35,678 nucleotides of DNA. Origin: a bacterium. GTDB lineage: Bacteria > Myxococcota_A > UBA9160 > UBA6930. The stretch is taken from contig JAAETT010000621.1 in NCBI GenBank assembly GCA_024228115.1, positions 1 through 35,678 on the forward strand. The letters are read 5' to 3'. Below are positions 24,845 through 32,251 of the stretch, in pieces; position 1 is the stretch's first letter, and each line of letters begins with the position of its first letter. A program made the translations under genes and the position numbers. The notes under the pieces were generated by a model. That model did not search any database and was not told the origin of the DNA. It was given only the letters and a program-made list of their open reading frames with translations.

Positions 24845-26632
24845 CTAGGAGTGCTCTCCCCCCGAGCGCTGCGGGCGCATGTCCGCGGCATCGATCCCGG
24901 CCACCACGGTGGGCTTCTTCATGGCATCCCGGCGGAAGGGCTCGCCAAGCTCCTGATTGAGCAAGACCTCGATGAAGGTCGTGACCCCATTCGCCTGGCC
25001 CTTGCATGCGATCCTGAGCGCTTCGGTCATCTCCGCCGGCGTCTGGACCGTCACGCCCGTCAGGCCACAGCCTTCGGCGACGCGTGCATAGCTCACCTGC
25101 GGATCGAGCTCCGTCCCTACGAAGTTGTCATCGTACCAGAGCGTCGTGTTCCGCTTCTCTGCGCCCCATTGATAGTTGCGGAAGATGATCATCGTGATCG
25201 CGGGCCAGTTCTCACGCCCGACGGAACTCATCTCGCTCATCGAAATTCCGAAGGCACCATCGCCCGCGAATCCAACCACCGGGACGTCTGGGCACCCGAC
25301 CTTTGCGCCGATGATCGCGGGAAAGCCGTAACCGCACGGCCCGAATAGACCCGGAGCCAGGTACTTCCGCCCGGACTCGAAGGACGGATAGGCATTTCCG
25401 ATCGCGCAATTGTTCCCGATATCGGATGAGATGATCGCATCCTTCGGGAGCGCTTCCATGATCGCACGCCAGGCTTGTCTCGGCGACATGCGTTCGGCAT
25501 CGCGCCCTCGCGCGCGCTCATTCCAGGTCGTGCCCGGGTCGTCATCCTCGTGATCCATCTTCACGAGGGTGGCCTGCCAACTCGCCTTGGTCTCCCGAAT
25601 GAGGGTTTCCCGCTCCCGGCGACCGGCGTCTCCAGCGTCGGCCGCAAGCTGACCCAGGATCTGTTCGGCCACTAGCTTCGCGTCGCCCTCGATGCCAACA
25701 GCGACATCTTTCGTGAGTCCGATGCGATCAGCGTTGATGTCGACCTGAATGATCTTGGCCTCAGTCGGCCAATAGTCGATGCCATATCCGGGCAGCGTGG
25801 AGAAGGGGTTCAGCCGTGTGCCCAGAGCGAGCACGACATCCGCCTTGGAGATCAACTCCATGGCCGCCTTCGAACCGTTGTAGCCGAGCGGACCGCATGC
25901 GAGAGGATGGCTGCCGGGAAACGCATCGTTGTGTTGATAGTTACAGCAGACCGGGGCGCTCAGGCGCTCGGCTAGCGCTTGCGACGCAGGGATGCCGTCG
26001 CTGAGGATGACGCCGGCGCCGTTCAGGACGACCGGAAACCGGGCTGCGGAGAGCAGGCCCGCCGCATCTGCGATCGCGTTCCGGCCGCCAGCCGGGCGCT
26101 CGAACCGAACCATCTGGGGAAGCTCGATATCGATGACCTGGGTCCAGAAATCGCGCGGCACATTGATCTGGGCCGGAGCGGAGCCGCGCCAGGCCTTGAG
26201 AATGACCCGGTTCAAGACCTCGGCCACGCGAGAGGGGTCACGTACTTCTTCCTGGTAGCAGACCATGTCCCGGAACATCGCCATCTGTTCGACTTCCTGG
26301 AAGCCGCCTTGCCCGATCGTCTTGTTGGCAGCCTGAGGCGTCACCAGCAGCATCGGTGTGTGATTCCAATAGGCGGTCTTCATCGCCGTCACGAAGCCCG
26401 TAATCCCGGGCCCGTTCTGTGCGATCGCCATCCCCATCTTGCCACTCGCTCGCGTGTAGCCATCGCAGATGTACCCGCCGTTCGTTTCGTGGGCGACATC
26501 CCAGAAGGTGATCCCGGCCTTCGGAAACAGATCGGAGATCGGCATGAAGGCAGACCCGATGATGCCGAATGAATGCTCGATGCCATGCATCTGCAGGACC
26601 TTCACAAAGGCCTCTTCCGTGGTCATCTTCAT
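24845..26632 (-). CDS. xsc: Sulfoacetaldehyde acetyltransferase
   Basis: 595 residues, the usual length of Xsc. This thiamine-diphosphate enzyme converts sulfoacetaldehyde and phosphate to acetyl phosphate and sulfite, the desulfonation step of taurine and other C2-sulfonate degradation. The N-terminus is nearly consensus for Xsc (M-K-M-T-T-E-E-A-F-V-K-V-L-Q-M-H-G-I-E-H). TPP features are E49 in A-H-E-T-N-G-G and the cofactor motif G457-D-G459-A-F-G-I-S-M-S-E. The block Q-A-A-N-K-T-I-G-Q-G-G-F-Q-E-V-E-Q separates Xsc from acetolactate synthases. The start is ATG 26632, with AGGAG upstream at proper spacing. No taurine dehydrogenase, transaminase, sulfoacetaldehyde exporter or Pta is next to it, so it is an isolated copy in this window. 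Confidence 0.93.
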   Translation of the reverse strand: MKMTTEEAFVKVLQMHGIEHSFGIIGSAFMPISDLFPKAGITFWDVAHETNGGYICDGYTRASGKMGMAIAQNGPGITGFVTAMKTAYWNHTPMLLVTPQAANKTIGQGGFQEVEQMAMFRDMVCYQEEVRDPSRVAEVLNRVILKAWRGSAPAQINVPRDFWTQVIDIELPQMVRFERPAGGRNAIADAAGLLSAARFPVVLNGAGVILSDGIPASQALAERLSAPVCCNYQHNDAFPGSHPLACGPLGYNGSKAAMELISKADVVLALGTRLNPFSTLPGYGIDYWPTEAKIIQVDINADRIGLTKDVAVGIEGDAKLVAEQILGQLAADAGDAGRRERETLIRETKASWQATLVKMDHEDDDPGTTWNERARGRDAERMSPRQAWRAIMEALPKDAIISSDIGNNCAIGNAYPSFESGRKYLAPGLFGPCGYGFPAIIGAKVGCPDVPVVGFAGDGAFGISMSEMSSVGRENWPAITMIIFRNYQWGAEKRNTTLWYDDNFVGTELDPQVSYARVAEGCGLTGVTVQTPAEMTEALRIACKGQANGVTTFIEVLLNQELGEPFRRDAMKKPTVVAGIDAADMRPQRSGGEHS

Positions 26633-26809
26633 CGATGCATCTCCTGAGGTATCCGTGGTCAGTGCAGGGAGCGGCGCAGTGGCTGCGGGACGGGCTCGAA
26701 CCTGGGCCGGCTCCAATCCTGGTTGGCTTGCCCGATCGTTTGGCGCCACTGACGATCCAGCCACCATTCTATCGAATCCGAGCCGCGATCCGCACATGAG
26801 GAAGCAGCG

Positions 26810-27064
26810 TTGGCGTACACTCCTTCGACCGAGGCGCTGTTTGCACGCCACAAGGAATGGAAGATTCCCAAAGGAGACGGCGGGGAGTTCTCAGCGATCG
26901 GCGTCTACAACCAATTCATCTACGTCGACCCTTCCCGAAAGACCGTCGTCGTCAAGCTCTCGGCGAACCGCGCATACGGAACATCTCCTGGTGAAGACAC
27001 CCATCCCGAGATGGAGACGATCGAATTGCTGCGCGCCATCGCCAGAAAAGCCGATTGCGATTGA
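26810..27064 (+). pseudogene. 3'-end relic of a beta-lactamase-fold serine hydrolase (6-aminohexanoate-dimer-hydrolase-like)
   Basis: The open frame encodes about 84 residues. From about residue 17 on it reads like the last strand and helix of class-C beta-lactamase-family hydrolases: W-K-I-P-K-G-D-G-G-E-F-S-A-I-G-V-Y-N-Q-F, I-Y-V-D-P-S-R-K-T-V-V-V-K-L-S-A, then H-P-E-M-E-T-I-E-L-L-R-A-I-A-R. Complete members are around 400 residues and carry S-x-x-K, Y-x-N and the final K-T-G/H-x-G motifs; the first two are missing because everything upstream is absent. The 5' part has been replaced by the xsc promoter region. Expression as a small protein from TTG 26810 (AGGA nearby) cannot be excluded, but no catalytic residues remain. 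Confidence 0.68.
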
Positions 27065-27153
27065 GAACCCGCCCAGAGCCAACCGCGATCAGATCGGAGG
27101 GAAGGCCTACCTCTCGGGCGTCCTGGAGCAGCACCTGGAAAACGTGAGCGTGT

Positions 27154-27183
27154 TTGACAGACAGGTAACACGACAGGTAATCT
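27154..27183 (+). promoter_or_regulatory. Putative sigma-70 promoter for the acyl-CoA dehydrogenase gene
   Basis: A perfect -35 TTGACA (27154-27159) is followed after 18 bases by TAATCT (27178-27183) as a -10. The transcription start would fall near 27190, about 80 bases before the ATG at 27270. Two ACAGGTAA copies lie inside the spacer, so a bound protein there would block the polymerase. Confidence 0.45.
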
Positions 27184-27212
27184 GATCCCCCGATATTACC
27201 ACGCGCGGTAAT
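27161..27212 (+). repeat. Cluster of four GGTAA motifs: direct repeat plus dyad, candidate operator
   Basis: ACAGGTAA occurs at 27161-27168 and 27173-27180, exactly 12 bases apart. A dyad ATTACC-ACGCGC-GGTAAT follows at 27195-27212. GGTAA(T/C) is thus present four times in 52 bases, once in inverted orientation. The direct copies sit between the -35 and -10 of the putative promoter and the dyad lies at or just after the predicted start of transcription. This layout is typical of a repressor-controlled promoter. No regulator gene is adjacent. Confidence 0.5.
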
Positions 27213-27269
27213 AGACCAACCGAGCAGCGCCGTAGACGGTCGAAGCCCAATCATTTCGAGGACCACCCG

Positions 27270-28415
27270 ATGAGCCAGGACCCGCTGAACTCCCCCGAAC
27301 ACCAACTCTTTCGCGAGACCGTCCGCAAGTTCACCGAGCAGGAGCTACGGCCCCGTGCTCGGGAGTTCGACCAGATGGGCCGCTTCGATACGTCACTCTT
27401 CAAGAAGATGGGTGACCTCGGCATGTTAGGCCTTCGCTATGACCCGGATTACGGAGGCGCAGGTCTCGATTGGTCGTACTCCGCGGTGATGTTCGAGGAA
27501 CTGGGCCGTGCAGACAACGCCGGCGTGACGATGGGGATCAGTGTCCACACGGACATGGCGACGCCCTCCCTTGCCGAGTTCGGAAGTGAAGAGCTCAAAC
27601 AACGATTCCTCGTTCCCTCGATCGCCGGCGACATGATCTCCGCCATTGCCGTGACCGAGCCAGACGCCGGTTCCGATGTCTCCGGTGTCCGAACGCGCGC
27701 CGTTCGCGATGGTGAAGAGTGGGTGATCAATGGCTCGAAGATCTACATCACCAACGCGGCCACGGCGGATTGGCTCTGCCTCCTGGCCGTGACTGACCCC
27801 GACGCCGGATATGGAGGCTTCTCGCAGATCATCGTCCCAACCGCGACGCCCGGCTTCCGGTATGAGCTACTCGACAAGATCGGAAACTGGGGCTCGGATA
27901 CGGGGCAGCTCTTTTTCGAAGATGTTCGGGTGCCGGTGGCCAACACGATTGGCGAAATCGGTCGAGGCTTCCAGCAGCAGATGATGCAATTCCAGGACGA
28001 ACGCCTGGTCGCCTGTGTCAGCTCGGTCTCCGCCAGCATGTTGCTCTGGGAAGAAACCCGAAGCTGGGCGGAGGAGCGTGTCCTCTTCGGTAAGCCGCTC
28101 TCAAAGATGCAGAACACCCAGTTCAAGATGGTGGAGCTCTATACCCAGCTCGCGGCAGCAAAGGAGCTGGTGAATTCCTGCGTACGAAAGCGCGTAGCGG
28201 GTGAAGACGCGACGAATTTGATCACGATGGCGAAGCTCTTCTGTGGCGGCGTATGTCGTCGGGTTGCCGATGAATGCATCCAATTTCACGGCGGCTACGG
28301 CTACATGAAAGAGAGCATGGCGGGCCGCGCTTTCGTCGATTCCCGGCTGATCAGCATCGGCGGCGGATCGGATGAGACCATGCTGTTCTACATGGCCAAG
28401 CAGCTGGGGTTCTAG
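27270..28415 (+). CDS. Acyl-CoA dehydrogenase
   Basis: 381 residues, the normal length. The N-terminal helical domain has F-R-E-T-V-R-K-F-T-E-Q-E-L-R-P and L-G-M-L-G-L-R-Y-D-P-D-Y-G-G-A-G-L-D. The flavin-binding beta domain has the signatures A-V-T-E-P-D-A-G-S-D-V-S-G-V and W-V-I-N-G-S-K-I-Y-I-T-N-A. The C-terminal helices include F-G-K-P-L-S-K-M-Q-N-T-Q-F and C-I-Q-F-H-G-G-Y-G-Y-M. The loop that carries the catalytic Glu of MCAD reads I-G-G-G-S-D-E here, with Gly at the Glu position, so the base must lie elsewhere, as in isovaleryl-CoA-type enzymes. Electrons would go to ETF. It is a single gene behind an elaborate promoter region, convergent with the next gene, and the chain length preference cannot be read from sequence. 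Confidence 0.9.
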   Translation: MSQDPLNSPEHQLFRETVRKFTEQELRPRAREFDQMGRFDTSLFKKMGDLGMLGLRYDPDYGGAGLDWSYSAVMFEELGRADNAGVTMGISVHTDMATPSLAEFGSEELKQRFLVPSIAGDMISAIAVTEPDAGSDVSGVRTRAVRDGEEWVINGSKIYITNAATADWLCLLAVTDPDAGYGGFSQIIVPTATPGFRYELLDKIGNWGSDTGQLFFEDVRVPVANTIGEIGRGFQQQMMQFQDERLVACVSSVSASMLLWEETRSWAEERVLFGKPLSKMQNTQFKMVELYTQLAAAKELVNSCVRKRVAGEDATNLITMAKLFCGGVCRRVADECIQFHGGYGYMKESMAGRAFVDSRLISIGGGSDETMLFYMAKQLGF

Positions 28416-28468
28416 CCACCACGCCGCATGCCAGGCCGTGTGGACGGACGGGCTATCCGGCGATGCAC

Positions 28469-28885
28469 CTAGAGCACTCGCATGAACGCCACCAGATCGT
28501 TCTTGGCCGTCGGGTCGAGCTTCAACTCCAGCACCAGGTTGAAGAACTCGACGGTATCCTCGAGCGTCAGGAGCCGGCCATCATGAAGATAGGGTGGCGA
28601 ATCCTTGATCCCTCGCAGCGGGAAGGTCTTGATGCGCACCAGGGGGGCGTCGGCGTCTTCGCCCGCCCAGAGTTCGAGCTTGCCCTCGGCCTTGAACGCC
28701 CGCAGCAGCATGGCCTTCGCCGGGTAGGCCACGGCCTTGTCGACGAAGAGGTGCTGAACCGCATCGCTTCGGGCCGCACGGGCCGCCTTCACCCGAGCGG
28801 CGCCGTTCTGCCGCTCGGCAAACGTCTCCGCCCCCGCCGGCACGACGCAGCACAGGATCCACAGAACCGCGAGGCTCATTCGCAT
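28469..28885 (-). CDS. Chimeric short protein: L,D-transpeptidase N-terminus joined to cytochrome-peroxidase C-terminus
   Basis: 138 residues with a signal peptide (L-A-V-L-W-I-L-C-C-V-V-P-A-G-A-E). Residues 20 to about 85 (T-F-A-E-R-Q onwards, then Y-P-A-K-A-M-L-L-R-A-F-K-A-E-G-K-L-E-L-W) match the leader region of murein L,D-transpeptidases. From about residue 86 to the end (T-F-P-L-R-G-I-K-D-S-P-P-Y-L-H-D-G-R, then L-V-A-F-M-R-V-L) it is the C-terminal piece of di-haem peroxidase-like cytochromes. Neither the transpeptidase H...C site nor any C-x-x-C-H haem site is present. The join is in frame. It is probably a fusion relic produced by a deletion, although the open frame and signal peptide mean it could still be made and exported. 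No strong ribosome site is seen; ATG 28879 is an alternative start. Confidence 0.62.
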   Translation of the reverse strand: MRMSLAVLWILCCVVPAGAETFAERQNGAARVKAARAARSDAVQHLFVDKAVAYPAKAMLLRAFKAEGKLELWAGEDADAPLVRIKTFPLRGIKDSPPYLHDGRLLTLEDTVEFFNLVLELKLDPTAKNDLVAFMRVL

Positions 28886-29000
28886 CGGGGTCGATGATAG
28901 GGCAATGCGCGGGCGGGCATGGCATCCGAACGGGCAAGCTCCATCACGAGGCGCTATGGCTTCCCGTACTCGAAGCGATTCCTGATCCGAAAGGACCCCC

Positions 29001-29597
29001 ATGAGCCTCATCGACCTCGTCCGCTCTGAAGCGAAGATCCTGGAAATCTCCCAGCACCTTGATTCGCTCTCCCACGAAGAGCGGCTTCGTGAAGTCCGGA
29101 GCCTCTCGGGCGCCGACCAGAACCGGCTCTTCCAGGCTGCCGCCTCCTCGCCGCCTCTCGATTTCGCTTTCTTCGTGCCGGACGGCACGCCGCCGCTCAC
29201 CCAGGTGATCCACCACGGCAAGAACAGCCAGCCCGCCTTTCGGAACTTCGAGAAACGCTGGTGCAAGCCCGCCGACCGGGACGATGTCTGCTACGGCTAC
29301 AACGAGACGGTCGTTCGACCCTTGATCGGTCCGGGCTATTTCGTCGCCCGCGAAACCGACGACGGCGGGCGCGACCCGCGCGGCGCGATCGTCGTGGACT
29401 ACTTCATGACACCGCCCGAGGACGGCAAGGCACCCGGCTGGCCTCCCGTGAAGCCCAACTCCAGCGGTCTTCAGCGTTTCGTCTACCACCAGACGCGCGA
29501 CTACATGCGGCGCGTCTCGGCCCACGTGTCGATCGGCGAGGCCCATCGTCTCGAAAAGCGCGTCATGGGTTGGTTCATCCTTTGCCGCGAGGACTAG
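29001..29597 (+). CDS. Conserved-looking protein of unknown function
   Basis: 198 residues, cytoplasmic, with no signal peptide and no membrane segment. AAAGGA precedes the ATG at good spacing. The first 50 residues are helical (E-A-K-I-L-E-I-S-Q-H-L and S-H-E-E-R-L-R-E-V-R-S-L); the rest is a mixed alpha/beta domain with many aromatic and charged residues (R-N-F-E-K-R-W-C-K-P, G-P-G-Y-F-V-A-R-E-T, I-V-V-D-Y-F-M-T-P-P). I do not recognise the family. The 2OG-oxygenase-fold gene begins six bases after its stop, so the two are almost certainly co-transcribed, and a role near that enzyme is the only functional hint. Confidence 0.75.
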   Translation: MSLIDLVRSEAKILEISQHLDSLSHEERLREVRSLSGADQNRLFQAAASSPPLDFAFFVPDGTPPLTQVIHHGKNSQPAFRNFEKRWCKPADRDDVCYGYNETVVRPLIGPGYFVARETDDGGRDPRGAIVVDYFMTPPEDGKAPGWPPVKPNSSGLQRFVYHQTRDYMRRVSAHVSIGEAHRLEKRVMGWFILCRED

Positions 29598-29603
29598 GTC
29601 GCA

Positions 29604-30578
29604 ATGATCCCGCGCATCGACATCTCCGCCCTTCTCGAGGAGGGGTTCGAGGCGCCGCGTAGCCACTCCGTGCTCGAACAGATCCGCACGGCCGGAGCCG
29701 ACCTCGGTTTCATGACCGTCTGTGGCCATGGCGTACCACCGGATCTCATGATCGAGATGGACGCGGCCGCGCGTGCCTTCTTCGCCCTGGGCATCGAGAC
29801 CAAGACATCCGTCTCGCCGCGACCGTGGAATAGGGAAACCACGAACGTCTACCGCGGCTACTTCCCAAGTTCGACCGCCGGAAAAGAGGGCTTCGACATC
29901 GGAGAGCCCGCCCTGGCTACCGGCGACCCGCAGATGGACGCTCTCCTCGATGGGCCTTACAGCGAGGTGAACCGGTTTCCGACCGTACTCGGTAGGGGCT
30001 GGCGTGCGACCGTCGAGCGATACTTCGACGCCCTTTCCTCCCTTGGCGGCGTCCTCGTGGGAGCGATGGTGGCCGCGCTCGGCGGCGATCCGAATCGCAT
30101 CGCCGAAGCCTTCCATCGACCGCGAAGCCTGAGCACGCTGCGGCTCAACTTCTATCCGCCAAGGGGGCAGCACGAGGCTCCCATCGAAGTATCGCGCGAG
30201 GACGGTGTCGCACTCGCGTGTGAGACCTACGTCGATAGTGGCTTGTTGACGATCCTCTACCAGGACGCTCAGGCGGGGCTCCAGGTGCGGGATCGGAAGC
30301 GCGTGTGGCACGACGTACCGTTCGATCCCGACGTGTTCGTCGTCAATACCGGCCTTGCTTTCGAGCGAATCACCGATCGGGCCTTCATCGCAACCCGCCA
30401 TCGCGTGCTGCTCTCGCCCGCCGAGCGCCTTTCGATCCCTTTCTTCTTCGAACCCGTTCGCGAGTTCGTACTCGCGCCCGGCTCGTTGGGCCTCACCGGT
30501 GACCTCGAAGACGATGCGGAGCCCTACGGCAGGTTTCTTCGCGAGTTACTCACGAAGTTCGCCGAGTACGACCGATAG
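29604..30578 (+). CDS. 2-oxoglutarate/Fe(II) oxygenase-fold protein (isopenicillin N synthase family) with altered metal site
   Basis: 324 residues. The N-terminal non-haem dioxygenase domain has I-P-R-I-D-I-S-A-L-L and D-L-G-F-M-T-V-C-G-H-G-V-P. The core has L-R-L-N-F-Y-P, then Y209-V-D211-S-G-L-L-T-I-L-Y-Q-D, where active enzymes have H-x-D, then N-T-G-L-A-F-E-R, R-H266-R-V, and the co-substrate motif R275-L-S277. So the proximal metal His is Tyr (codon TAC, one base from CAC), while the Asp, the distal His and the Arg-x-Ser are kept. The protein may be inactive, may bind metal weakly, or Tyr may be a ligand. Start ATG 29604 is close behind the upstream stop. The natural reaction, if any, would be hydroxylation or oxidative cyclisation; the substrate is unknown. 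Confidence 0.83.
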   Translation: MIPRIDISALLEEGFEAPRSHSVLEQIRTAGADLGFMTVCGHGVPPDLMIEMDAAARAFFALGIETKTSVSPRPWNRETTNVYRGYFPSSTAGKEGFDIGEPALATGDPQMDALLDGPYSEVNRFPTVLGRGWRATVERYFDALSSLGGVLVGAMVAALGGDPNRIAEAFHRPRSLSTLRLNFYPPRGQHEAPIEVSREDGVALACETYVDSGLLTILYQDAQAGLQVRDRKRVWHDVPFDPDVFVVNTGLAFERITDRAFIATRHRVLLSPAERLSIPFFFEPVREFVLAPGSLGLTGDLEDDAEPYGRFLRELLTKFAEYDR

Positions 30579-30715
30579 CGGCCAGCCCGAGCGCCGAACC
30601 GGCGTAGCGCATCTTGAACTCGCGAAGGGTCCAGACGCAGAGAAGATCGCGTGCGCCGATCAACGCCATCGGATCATCACCCATGGCGCATTCATTCCGG
30701 ACACACCCTCGCGAG

Positions 30716-31498
30716 TCAAGACTGCTTCTCCGGCGCGGTCATGCTGAAGCGGAGGTGCCCATTCCAAGTGGCCAGGAGCGGGGTCTTCGGAAGCCCGAGC
30801 GAGCGGAGCGCGTCGGCCAGGGGATGGTCACCCAGCGAAATCGTGGCACCGCCCAACGCATAGCCGGTCTCCCGATAGCTCTGGGTGAGATGACTCACGT
30901 GCGGTGCACCCTGGTAGATCGAGTAGACCGGCGACGTGATCGACGCCGGGGTCTTGCTCCCGCTGGCCTTCATCGCGAAATCGAAGACCAGACGATCCTC
31001 CATTCGAAGGGAGCAGCGAAGCCTCCCGCCCGTCTGCTCGAACTCGATATCGGCGATTTCCTTGGGGAAGCCCCACATCTGCAGGCCGCATTGCTGCGAA
31101 AGGCGAGTCGTGACCTGGAGCCGCCACGTATAGCTGGCGACCCGGCCAGAGAGGAAATCACGCCAGGTCGAGAGGTAGCGGCCGACTCCCGGAACCGAAC
31201 CGAGAATCGACCCTTGGGAGCCCAGCGGCCGAACGAAGAAGGCCTGGGCGGTCTCCTCGTAGACGCCACAATCCGTATCCGTGTAGTGGACGCAGGTAAA
31301 GGCAAGGATTCCTCTACCCGGAGCGATCTCGGCGATCTCGAATCCCGTCTCCTCGATCAGCTGCTGCGCGGCGTGGGCATCCACGACGAAGAGAGCAGCC
31401 GCCGATGCACCGTCGCGAAAGAGTGTGGGATATCCGAGATCTTCACCTTCGATCTCGAATCTTCGCGCCGGCGAGTCGTCTGTCTTTTCGATGGACAT
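30716..31498 (-). CDS. Acetoacetate decarboxylase-family protein
   Basis: 260 residues. The family block Q-M-W-G-F-P-K146-E147-I-A-D-I-E-F contains the Schiff-base lysine position of acetoacetate decarboxylase (Lys115 in the clostridial enzyme). The following residue, normally a second Lys that lowers the pKa of the first, is Glu here. Preceding beta-barrel strands (A-F-T-C-V-H-Y-T-D and the V-P-G-V-G-R-Y segment) fit the fold. The altered dyad suggests the chemistry is not simple acetoacetate decarboxylation; relatives catalyse aldol, dehydration or other Schiff-base reactions. It is the last gene of a minus-strand run, separated by 193 bases from the VOC gene, with no gene visible in that gap. 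Confidence 0.8.
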   Translation of the reverse strand: MSIEKTDDSPARRFEIEGEDLGYPTLFRDGASAAALFVVDAHAAQQLIEETGFEIAEIAPGRGILAFTCVHYTDTDCGVYEETAQAFFVRPLGSQGSILGSVPGVGRYLSTWRDFLSGRVASYTWRLQVTTRLSQQCGLQMWGFPKEIADIEFEQTGGRLRCSLRMEDRLVFDFAMKASGSKTPASITSPVYSIYQGAPHVSHLTQSYRETGYALGGATISLGDHPLADALRSLGLPKTPLLATWNGHLRFSMTAPEKQS

Positions 31499-31691
31499 CG
31501 CGCGAACTGTTCGCCTTCCGTTTCTGACGCGACTCGCCGAAAGAACGGCCGGGATCCGCAGTCTTACGGAGCCAATGGTACCGGATCAGGAGATGTTCTT
31601 GCCTTCCACCACACGCGATCCGAAGCTGCGTCAGTCAATGCTCGTTCTGTTCAACGTATTCGAACGAGCGGATCTCGGCGCCCAGCCCTCG

Positions 31692-32240
31692 TCACGACTC
31701 CTGGAGGCGCTTCGTGAACTCCGCCTGCCATTGCGACATCGGCTGAAACTCCGGGTCCGACGCAACTCGTTCGCGGGTCGCCTCCAGAATCTCCTCATCG
31801 CTCTTGTCGAGATCGAATCCCTCAGCGAAGGGCTGGGCCACATGAAAGGGGGTGTCGACGAAGCACTCGATCCCATTGCCTTCGCAATCCTTGAAATACA
31901 GCGACCAGGCATTGCCGTGGCAGATCGGGATGATCCCCTCCACTCCGGCGTCGACCAGCTTTGCGCGGATCGTACGAAGATCGTCGAGCGTACCCGTGCA
32001 AAAAGCCAGATGGTCGACCATCACGAAGGCCGCGTCCGGCGGAGCCACACCGCCCGTCATGGCGATCTGGTGATGGAAGCTGGGATCCTGGCTCAAGAAG
32101 GCGAGCTCGGACCCGTCACCGCCAACAGGGCCGCGATTGGTGACGTGAAAGCCGAGCACGTCGCAATAGAATGCCGAAAGGCGATCCAGGTCTCGGGCCG
32201 CCAATGTCGAGTGTCCCAACGCAAGGCGCGGCGTAGTCAT
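31692..32240 (-). CDS. VOC-family protein, extradiol ring-cleavage dioxygenase-like
   Basis: 182 residues from ATG 32240, which has GGAGAG five bases upstream; ATG 32255 overlaps the previous stop as ATGA and is an alternative start. Two beta-alpha-beta-beta-beta modules carry the metal triad of type-I extradiol dioxygenases: H10 (L-G-H-S-T-L), H77 (V-D-H-L-A-F) and E125 (G-I-E-C-F-V-D). A C-terminal helical extension of about 50 residues follows (D-K-S-D-E-E-I-L-E-A-T-R-E-R-V, then M-S-Q-W-Q-A-E-F). The likely role is Fe(II)-dependent cleavage of a dihydroxylated ring made by the hydroxylase encoded just upstream. It is shorter than two-domain catechol 2,3-dioxygenases. Confidence 0.82.
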   Translation of the reverse strand: MTTPRLALGHSTLAARDLDRLSAFYCDVLGFHVTNRGPVGGDGSELAFLSQDPSFHHQIAMTGGVAPPDAAFVMVDHLAFCTGTLDDLRTIRAKLVDAGVEGIIPICHGNAWSLYFKDCEGNGIECFVDTPFHVAQPFAEGFDLDKSDEEILEATRERVASDPEFQPMSQWQAEFTKRLQES

Positions 32241-32251
32241 CTTCTCTCCAT

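Noticed and set aside
28944-30401. Minus-strand open frame of 485 codons opposite the 2OG-oxygenase-fold gene
   Set aside because: Arg/Asp/Val-rich shadow without motifs; the plus strand has two coherent genes with ribosome sites.
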